Shown piece after piece: positions 56,199-64,000 of a DNA stretch of 64,000 nt; the first letter of the stretch is position 1, and each line of letters begins with the position of its first letter. A model generated the notes under the pieces. It did no database searches. It saw only the letters and a list, made by a program, of their open reading frames with translations, and had not been told where the DNA came from. A program made the translations under genes and the position numbers. The stretch is from Litoditis marina (Eukaryota > Nematoda > Chromadorea > Rhabditida > Rhabditidae), in contig OZ038438.1 in NCBI GenBank assembly GCA_964036275.1, forward strand, positions 16,537,720 through 16,601,719, in the 5' to 3' direction.

Positions 56199-59100
56199 TA
56201 GTTACACGACGAACCCATTGCCTTTTTCTCAAATGCTGAATGAACGGAAGTCTCGGGATTAATAAACGCATAATACTGATCTGCAGACATTCTCAATATA
56301 GGCAACTAGAGTTATAGTTTTAACGTGAATGTGAGCATTGTATGTCAAGTAAGTTTTTGGAAAGAATGAGTTCGATTCTTCACTATGGTTCGGTTTATGT
56401 AAACACATACACGATTGTTAGCTGCGAAGTAGATTATTGTTTGAAAGAGTGTGAGTTCAGATGAATGAGCATCAGAAAGAATGATGGGCAGCGGGAACAG
56501 CCGAGTACTCGCACGTAATGTGATTGCGAATAGTCATACTAAATTTGTCTTGATCATCCTCCGTGAAAGGACGGCCAATCGCAACGCGCAACATATGCAA
56601 ATCAGACGCTAGCGCATCTGCCAAAGTTGTCCCCCCCCCCCATCTCCCCGGAACAGATTTCATCAATGCTTGGTCGAATTTCCGATGTACATCCACCCAA
56701 AACAACATAATTATCGGCACATTTTATATAGATAGGAGGTATCTTTTGAAGGTACGAATGAGAGCTCAACTTTTTGAATCGGCGTTTTTGCAGCCTTGCT
56801 TTATTGTGCAGCGAAGAGTAGCAATCAATCAATTAGTGAGTTGCTACACTAGTTGAGAATGAGGTAACCCGAACAAGTTGCATATAGAGAGCTGTCTCAC
56901 GGAACAGACCCGAACGGTTATTGTACTGGTATGGAGAATGGAAATAGGAGTTCCTACCCGAGGAGACGAAGACTCGGACGGTGGCTCCTGCGATTCGCTA
57001 CCAGATTCTTGAGTCCACATCTCATCCTACTCGCTTCTAAGGACCAAGTTGACTGCTATGGCCACCTTTTCTCACACTCTCACATAATTTGCCATTCGCT
57101 TACATTGTGCATTCCCAATTGCCTATTGTTTGGCAAATAGTGGTATCGGAAAGGGCGTCAAAAGGTATGTCAGGCCTGCTGCAACACTACCTAATGCTCC
57201 TTCTCACGCACATTCATTATTCTAATATCCCTACTGGTTTCTGTTGGTGGTAACGATTCACCAATGGAATAATGGCAGGTAATTCTAAGTCTTAAAGGTT
57301 AATAGAAATCATTATATATTTTTTTCACGGACTCTCATGAAAATTAGATAGGTCCGTTTTGATTCTCCCAAGGTCTATGTAGAGAAAACTTTCTTTAACT
57401 CCATTAAAAAATCTGACCTGCTGAAAGGGATAAAGTGGTATTTTTTCAAATGTAGTTCCCGACAAAATGTCTGTACTTTGGGGCAGAAAAGCATGAAGAG
57501 TGATGAAAGTAATTGTCGGGCATTTTTGGCTGCATATTCTCTAATAGGTGTCACTCTAAAACAATTTCCTAGGTTTGGATCACATTGAAAACGTCTCAAT
57601 CTCTCAATGTATTTATATTACTTATGTATTCATCTTCATGTTTTTCAACCTGCGTGAGATGAACTGGTTTTCATATATTTGCAGCAATTATTCTAACAAA
57701 CATACAAAATAACACAAGTTTTTAAAATATCGGTTACCGAAGATACCTCTGCAGGGTAATAGTCATGATGAAAGTTCAATAATTGTAACTAGAAATTGGT
57801 TTCTAACATGATGATATCGTTTGTTTCAGGGATCATTGAAAACATGTCTTTAGACGTCATGCGCACTTGCCCCAATGCCTGTCACTTCACAGTTGGAAAG
57901 ACAACATCACTGAATAAGGAAACACCATACTCTAATTTGAATCAAGTACGGTACGTACTTCAAAGGTGCGTAAGTTAATGGGGATGTAAGTTAGTCGCTG
58001 TTGTTCGTCAAAGGGTATGTCGGAACAGTTACAGAACCGTTCTTTCCTCTCTGAGTTCATCTGTGTCGAGAAGAAAATAAAGAAAACGCTGATGAAGATT
58101 TAGAGCAAAAAGTCAAGGAGAAAGAGAGAGACGGAACAAAAAAGATGAAGAGAGGAAGAGAGGGAGAGAGACGACTACAGGTTGAGAAGAGCAAACGATG
58201 GAGAATAAGATATCATTATTTTTATGGCGAATCGGCAGAGGCTGAGGTACTTCGTGTCGTCGAGTCTGCTGCGGTCATCTAATTTGCGTCAGCCACTCGA
58301 ATGCCTAACCTACTTGGCCAACCATGTTTCCTTTTGGTAACAAACGTATAAAAAGGGCAATAACGCCCGAAAATTGTGGTCCTCTCGGTTAAAGACTTGG
58401 AGTGAAAATACGCATTCCTCGCTTTTTAATCGAAAAAACCGGTACAATTTTACGAATCAGCAAACAGTCTAAAAAGAGAGGAAAGATATGGTTGTGATGA
58501 GGTGGAGAGCAATAGTGAACAGGCGCAAGCTAAACGACACTTAACGCAAGCAATAATGACTGCTCAACACGTGTGGGGAGTGCAGTGTTGTCACTTTTTG
58601 TATGACTCTTGATTTGCCAGATACTGTCCGCTAATTTAAATTGAAGATAAATCACGAAAAACCAAGTTTTCAGTTCTATTGGGATCAAGTAAAGGCATTG
58701 TTTGAACTAAGTGATCCTCGGTAACCTCGAGCTTTTTGCTGAACTTAGATAAAAAAAAATGTTCTCATATCAAAAACAATAATGACATTTCCTGACAGGT
58801 TTCTGCAAAAACATGTGAGAGGAAAAATTCTTGAAAACTGTTTTCGCTTGTTTTACTGATATAGATAAAAGAAATGTCGTTCTTCTTCTAGTGTGAACTA
58901 TAGAAAGTGAGCAAAAGAATTTGTTTGAATATTTAAAGTGCATTCACATTTCAGTTATGCGTCTCTTTGCATCTTCCTCATTCTCCGTTCGACTATGGTG
59001 AAATTTTCTTGACTGAAATTAAAACACGAGCAGAGCACAGGTTTTTGATTTCTCCCAAACGAAATATAGTGACAAATCCTAGCATTGTTATTGTTCTTAA

Positions 59101-59591
59101 AATTATCATATTATAAATTGGGATTGCCAGATAAAAAAAGCATCGCCGTGTGCGAAAATGTGGTTATGTAGATTATATACTCCATTTTTATCAATATCCA
59201 TTGTTACAGAATACTCCTTAAGTTTGTGTTACGCTAATCAGTGGAACCAAGAGGAATATGCTCTAGAATTTTTGGCAGTATCCGGCAAGGCAGAAGTGGT
59301 TGCGGATGACTTCTCTCATGATTACTTAATGTTTTTGTACGATACGACGCTCGGCTGAGAAAACAACTTAATCATAGATAACATGTCCAGCAGGAATAAA
59401 TACACTCATTTCCTGATGTTTACGCTCTTGTAAGTAAATATGTCTAATATACGAAATGACGATTGCCAGCAAGCGCACGGAGGCTATATGTTATTCCGAT
59501 TAAAAACAAAATGGAATTGTTTTGTGCACGGAGGGACCGCATCACGGCAAACACTCAAGAACTCGAGTGCTGTAAATTTTAAAAACTCAAA
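56199..59591. other. Stretch without a confident gene
   Basis: It holds a 10-C run (about 56630-56640) within a minus-strand ORF (LADALASDLHMLRVAIGRPF) that could be an exon but has no partner. Other ORFs near 57796 and 59158 (+) are unsupported. A purine-rich patch lies near 58080-58190. Confidence 0.35.
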
Positions 59592-59712
59592 ATTAAAGAA
59601 GCACGATTATGTGGTCCAATCGCAACGCTTCAGTCCTTTAAATATACATTTTTCAAGTGCAGTTTAAAGGACCGTTACACGCGATTGGTCCACACAATCG
59701 TCCTTCTTTAAA
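59592..59712. mobile_element. MITE-like element, family 2, copy 2
   Basis: A 121-bp element with ends TTAAAGAAGCACGATTATGT and, inverted, CACAATCGTCCTTCTTTAA. It shares the GTCCAATCGC and CAGTCCTTT blocks with the copy at 8310-8433. Its inverted repeat is better preserved than in copy 1. Confidence 0.75.
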
Positions 59713-62038
59713 TTTATTTGTGAGAAATGGGAATCTGCAGTTGTTTTCGGAGAGAAGAGTTCTCGGGGAAAATTGTTCCAAGTGGTTTCGCACGGTTAAG
59801 AAAGCACATAATTAAAAATAGTTGTACTGAATTTCTCTGCGGTAAACAAACATCACAAACTCTTCTTAATATTCCCCCCCCCCCCTTATTCACTTCGGGT
59901 AGGTAGACATTCCTAGTCATATTAAGGGGACATGCTTTTCGAGAAACTCTCCTAACACAACGTACAGTTGAAATAAGCAAAATTGAGAAGTATGACAGAA
60001 ATGGAGCCCTCCCGATCAGCTACAGCAGAATTTCTATATTTCTGCATTCATCAACCACTGTTGTTTTGAACAAATTGCTTATCATAAGTAATTAATGAAG
60101 TGTTCCCAACATGGAAAGAAAGTCTCATCTGCCATTTTATATTGGACCCCAGGGATAGTCATGAAGCGACCGCCGTTATCATGGAACCCCATCGACTGCT
60201 CTCAAATTATTACCCTTTGCTCGGCAATGGGTCATCTCAGTGCATCGGCAAATAACGGATTCAGCTTTGGAGTATTCATAGAGAAAGATTCTTGTCAAAC
60301 ATAACCAGTGAAAATACAGATATTTGACTATTTCGTGTACTGATTTCCACTATTTGTCGAACATACTCGGTGAAAATACAGATATCACTAAAAAAGTTAC
60401 AACGCAAGGGTTGTTGATATCAGACAAAGTAGTGAGTGCACATAATTTCGGTTACATTTTGATGAGTGGTAAGAGGACTCGCAGAGACACATCCGGTGTA
60501 TAAAAATATCTGTTAAGTTCTAAGGATCATAAAAATCAAAAAATCAAATAAAGCCCATTAAATTGTTAACCTATATTGTCGCGTTTTCGTAGGAGCTATT
60601 CGGTTTGTGAGGTGCTCCTTGAAATTTGCCTCCATCGATGTACAACAACAGAAACAACAAATATGATTCTGCTTTGTTACTAGAAATTACATATGTTTTT
60701 CATTTTCTAGAGACTAGTTTGCCTCCGAGTAGAAACGGGAATTTTTTCATCATTCGTCGATTTTTAATGACACGCAGAAGATGAAGAAGGTGATTAAACA
60801 GGGGTTAACACATAATTATCTGCCTGGCCTTCCAGGAACTTTTAGACTTCCAGTTGCAACCTAAAAACACATATTCAGTGAGATCTTCTTAAAAACTTTC
60901 ATGGAGGTTGGAATCTTCGTCAATACTTGAGTTCCTCAACTAGATACACAATTTTCACAGCTCATTCCACCTCAAACTGAGTTTAAATATGTTTGGCCAT
61001 GTTGATTCTCTCATCGAAAGGATACGCAAGTATTTCTTTCCAATCAGCTGCAATTCCAGCTTAAATGAGATTCATTTGGAGAGACAATTGAGACATCTGG
61101 AGAACACGAAGAGGATAGAAAGGTAATTGGAAAACTTAGGAACGGAAGTGATAGTCAGTGGTTTACTGTACTGAGAAAAGGGCCCGCCATAGAAAATGTC
61201 TAATGCAACAGCCAATTATTGCAATATCTCCTGTATTCACCATAATCACTTGGCAGAGTTGGATTCCCAATTTAACGGAACTATTACAAGCCACCTTTTA
61301 CAATGTGCATGCTTTTGTGTACTACTTTCTAAAATAGAACCAAATTTGAAATGTTCTGATTCAATTTGGTAAATAAGTGAATAGTAACTACGCTCCAACT
61401 TATAATTTATCTCTAAATGAAAAAGCGCAAGGTTTGCTCTTCATTATCCGAATGTGAACACAATATTGAGAAATATTCCGTTGTTCGTATATTCCCATAA
61501 TAATGTCTAGTGCAGTTGAAAGCATGGTTGCTCGAGTTACCTTTACTCTTTCCTATAGAATGGCTCTCGATTTCAGGGCTCGTTAGAATGTGGTCGTTGT
61601 GGATAATAGCCCTCTATTAGAGGTAGAGCAGATGAGTACTAGCTAACAAACTCGAATGAATAACATCTGATTGATGACTACAATCTAATCACAGTTCATC
61701 AGGCACCTTCGCTTATAGAATGTGCAACGTGAAGCTCATACATAATCCTTTTCACACGTTTTTCTCAAATCGCGTTCGAAAAATGCTGAATTTCCTATTA
61801 GTGTTTACCGCATTCGCAATCAAGGAATCTTATTTTGTCTTATATTCGATTATGGCGATAAAACGCCGCGGAAGAAAAGCTCTTTTGTCTCGATAAACTG
61901 GCAAACCCTTTATATTAAAAACTTACTCCACTAATAGGTCACTCGTATTGTTCATTTGAAAACAGACATTATTGCACATGATTCAATTGAGCACCAGTCA
62001 GTGGTTGCTGAAAAACAAATGCTAAGTTCATCACTCAC
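59713..62038. other. Intergenic stretch, no gene seen
   Basis: AT-rich sequence with a C run near 59875-59885 and no exon I can support. Confidence 0.4.
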
Positions 62039-62497
62039 CCCGTAATTGGAAATTTGATAGTTTAGCTCTCTATAATATCTTCTTCTCGGATCGGGTACAG
62101 GTATGGATACTTTCTTGAGTTTCGGGCCTCCGTTGGTTAGCGGAACGGTCTCCTTGACCGGGTCAAGTAAGGGAGATGGGAAGGTGGCAGCAGGCAGGTG
62201 GTTGTTGTTGAAAGCAGCTAATGACTGGGTGGTCGGAAGAGGAACTCTTCGTTGTGTTGTAACGAACTGGGCAGAAGTGCTGGAGGTCAAAGACATGGGA
62301 GACCATGGGTCCGCTAAAACATCATCTGAACGGTAATCTTCGAGATTAGATCGTGGAAAGTGGCGAGATAGGATATATAGAGTTAGTTCGTGTTTGGTAG
62401 CTGAGGCAAGGGGCGGGACTGAACATGGGGGCATGCCCGCGGGACGGCATAAATCAGACAAGTAGTAGAAAAGGAACGTCGTACAATAGGTTTGCAA
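62039..62497 (-). CDS. Candidate Ser/Pro/Thr-rich exon
   Basis: A 459-bp minus-strand open segment ending at the strong donor GGG|GTGAGT (phase 0). Protein: ADPWSPMSLTSSTSAQFVTT, then ATFPSPLLDPVKETVPLTNG, then DPRRRYYRELNYQISNYG. The composition is that of a disordered, regulatory N-terminal region. It could be an alternative 5' exon of unc-7, which is on the same strand downstream, or part of another gene. I found no exon that joins it with certainty; its true 5' boundary is unknown. Confidence 0.35.
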
Positions 62498-64000
62498 AAC
62501 TCTGTATGTTTATTTAACCTGAGACTTGCAGAGAAAGACGGCTACTTCTTGATGGTACATCACTCAGCCTTGTACAGAAAAAAACGGGCTGTGGGAACCA
62601 TCAACACTTGAGAACTTTCGTCCTCTCGAGAATGCGTCAATAATAATAATGTTATTATTTTCATTATTTTTTTCATATATATAAATGTTATTATTTTTAT
62701 TAGTATTATTACTATTATTGTTCATATTATGAATATTTTTATCAATTATTATCAAAATAATCAAAATAATAACAATAATAATTTTCATTATTATTATTAA
62801 CATTATTATTTGTATTGTTATTAATGTGATTACTATTTATAATATTTTCATCATTGTTACTTTCTTCGTTCTACCATCTTCAGTGCAGTTATTTTTTATA
62901 AAAAGACATGTATTCTTTGGCTCTCAAGTTTGTTACAGAATAGGATGATCATCCTTCATTTTTGTGTGGACCAACATGCGAACATGGCATCCATAATTCT
63001 CAAGAGTGTTATAAATCTTCCGAGATTGGAGGTCACCCTTCCGAGTGTCACCCACATGTTCCAAACGCATAGTGATCATACTTCTCGTTTGGGTGTCCGG
63101 AAAATAGTGCGATTCTCATTAGAATACCATGCCGGATATAATATAACGTCACAAACATGGACAGGCATGGGATCAATATGTTGATCAGAAAAGTTGATAC
63201 ACCTCTAATTGAATAATAGCAAAAACATGACTTTCTGAAGTTAATTATCGCGCCCCCAGAAACAACTCCACTAGCTGCATAACGTGTTGGATTCAAAAGT
63301 ATAATTTTTACTAACTAATCGTTCATAAAATCATTCTCGCTTGTTATGTCATAATTTTCTTCTTCACATTGTTTTCTCATTAGACAGTTTCAAAATGAAA
63401 ATGAGCTGGTTTGAAAGCAACTTCGTAGCAGTCTATCTGAGCCCAGCTCTGGTCTAGCTTGTGAAAATATCACTAGAGGGATGGATGGTTGATCCAAATA
63501 ATGTAATATTATTAGGCGTATACATTCGGAAACGTTACATGCTGGTTGACAACAACAATAGTTGATCAAAGGAACAGAGGGAAAAACGTTATCAAACGAT
63601 TTTCCAGTCTGTTCTGTGCCAACTAATAAAATTATGCTGTTCAAAGGCGAGAAATAAAACATGACTAAGAGAAAGAGTGCTTCAAAATGCGTGCCCTCTC
63701 ATGCGCTTCGAACCCTTTGTTCGGTTTGAATGGTTGCATATTTGAGTTTCTCATAGAAACAAGTACCTAATTGGAAAAGGAGAATGAAAGATTGTCTGGC
63801 TGTTTTTTTTTCTTTGAGATGCGGGTACGGAAAGTAGTTGTCTTTTGTTATGGAGTGAAAAATACAAAACTACTACGTTTTCCAGTTGCTCTCGGAATGG
63901 TCGAACTGCTGGTGAAGTTTCAAAATTGGAAACTTGAATTGTACTGGGAGTGATGAAAGAGAGCGTTTCTGTGTTACCGTCAGCACGATAGAATACAAAC
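62498..64000. repeat. AT-rich terminal stretch with (TAA)n-like repeats
   Basis: From about 62638 to 62835 the sequence is imperfect ATT/TAA repeats. The rest to the window end has only short ORFs such as 63390-63662 (-), without supporting splice signals. Confidence 0.5.

Noticed and set aside
56472..56720. Minus-strand ORF (LADALASDLHMLRVAIGRPFT)
   Set aside because: Plausible composition, but it crosses a 10-base homopolymer and has no partner exon; close to a scaffold gap.
59158..59358. Plus-strand 66-aa ORF with a signal-like start
   Set aside because: No splice or trans-splice acceptor just before the ATG and no recognisable mature domain.

Overview
This is a nuclear genomic window from a nematode, probably a rhabditid or strongylid (clade V). 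The evidence is many short exons with TTTCAG-type acceptors, acceptors placed 0-4 nt upstream of start codons (spliced-leader sites), and nematode-type families: an innexin very close to UNC-7, a zinc-finger nuclear receptor, a transthyretin-like secreted protein and a GNAT/DUF1248-type protein. A 200-N scaffold gap shows it is a draft assembly. Gene models were built by hand from conserved peptide, GT/AG signals and phase agreement between exons. Most ORFs visible in this AT-rich, intron-rich DNA are not genes.

Layout. 0.8-3.3 kb (-): GNAT-domain protein. 5.8-12.1 kb (-): complete 15-exon nuclear hormone receptor (502 aa) with two MITE-like insertions in introns. 12.1-19.1 kb: no convincing gene; simple repeats and a possible orphan exon. 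19.1-22.1 kb (+): two unrecognised genes 114 nt apart, arranged like a nematode operon. 25.7-29.5 kb (+): a six-exon protein with a small beta-rich (bacterial-PH-like) core, part of which is shared with the first operon gene; a 5'-truncated RTE-type retrotransposon and a MITE sit in its third intron. 31.5-32.4 kb (-): transthyretin-like protein. 32.8-42.0 kb (-): acyl-CoA thioesterase II (ACOT8/TesB type, 336 aa, 10 exons). 43.6-44.1 kb (-): 59-aa secreted peptide with a possible amidation site. 45.9-54.5 kb (-): unc-7 innexin. 54.5-64 kb: N gap, weak exon candidates, AT-rich repeats.

The most unusual region is the last intron of the thioesterase gene (about 5.7 kb). It is a nest of inverted-repeat elements: a ~3.2-kb element with long diverged terminal inverted repeats, inside which lie a (GT)n tract, a 151-bp-arm palindrome, a hAT-like MITE with an 8-bp target duplication and a GGCGCC-rich tandem duplication; next to it are a TGACGTCA-rich satellite and a 1.5-kb palindrome carrying a dead reverse-transcriptase fragment on both arms. 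The two palindromes share the terminal motif AAAAAGTGGGGG, which suggests one foldback-element family. unc-7 introns hold another foldback element, a TA-flanked MITE and a tRNA-like SINE candidate.

The genes do not form one pathway. Their roles are junctional (UNC-7), transcriptional (nuclear receptor), lipid-metabolic (thioesterase) and secretory (transthyretin-like protein, small peptide).
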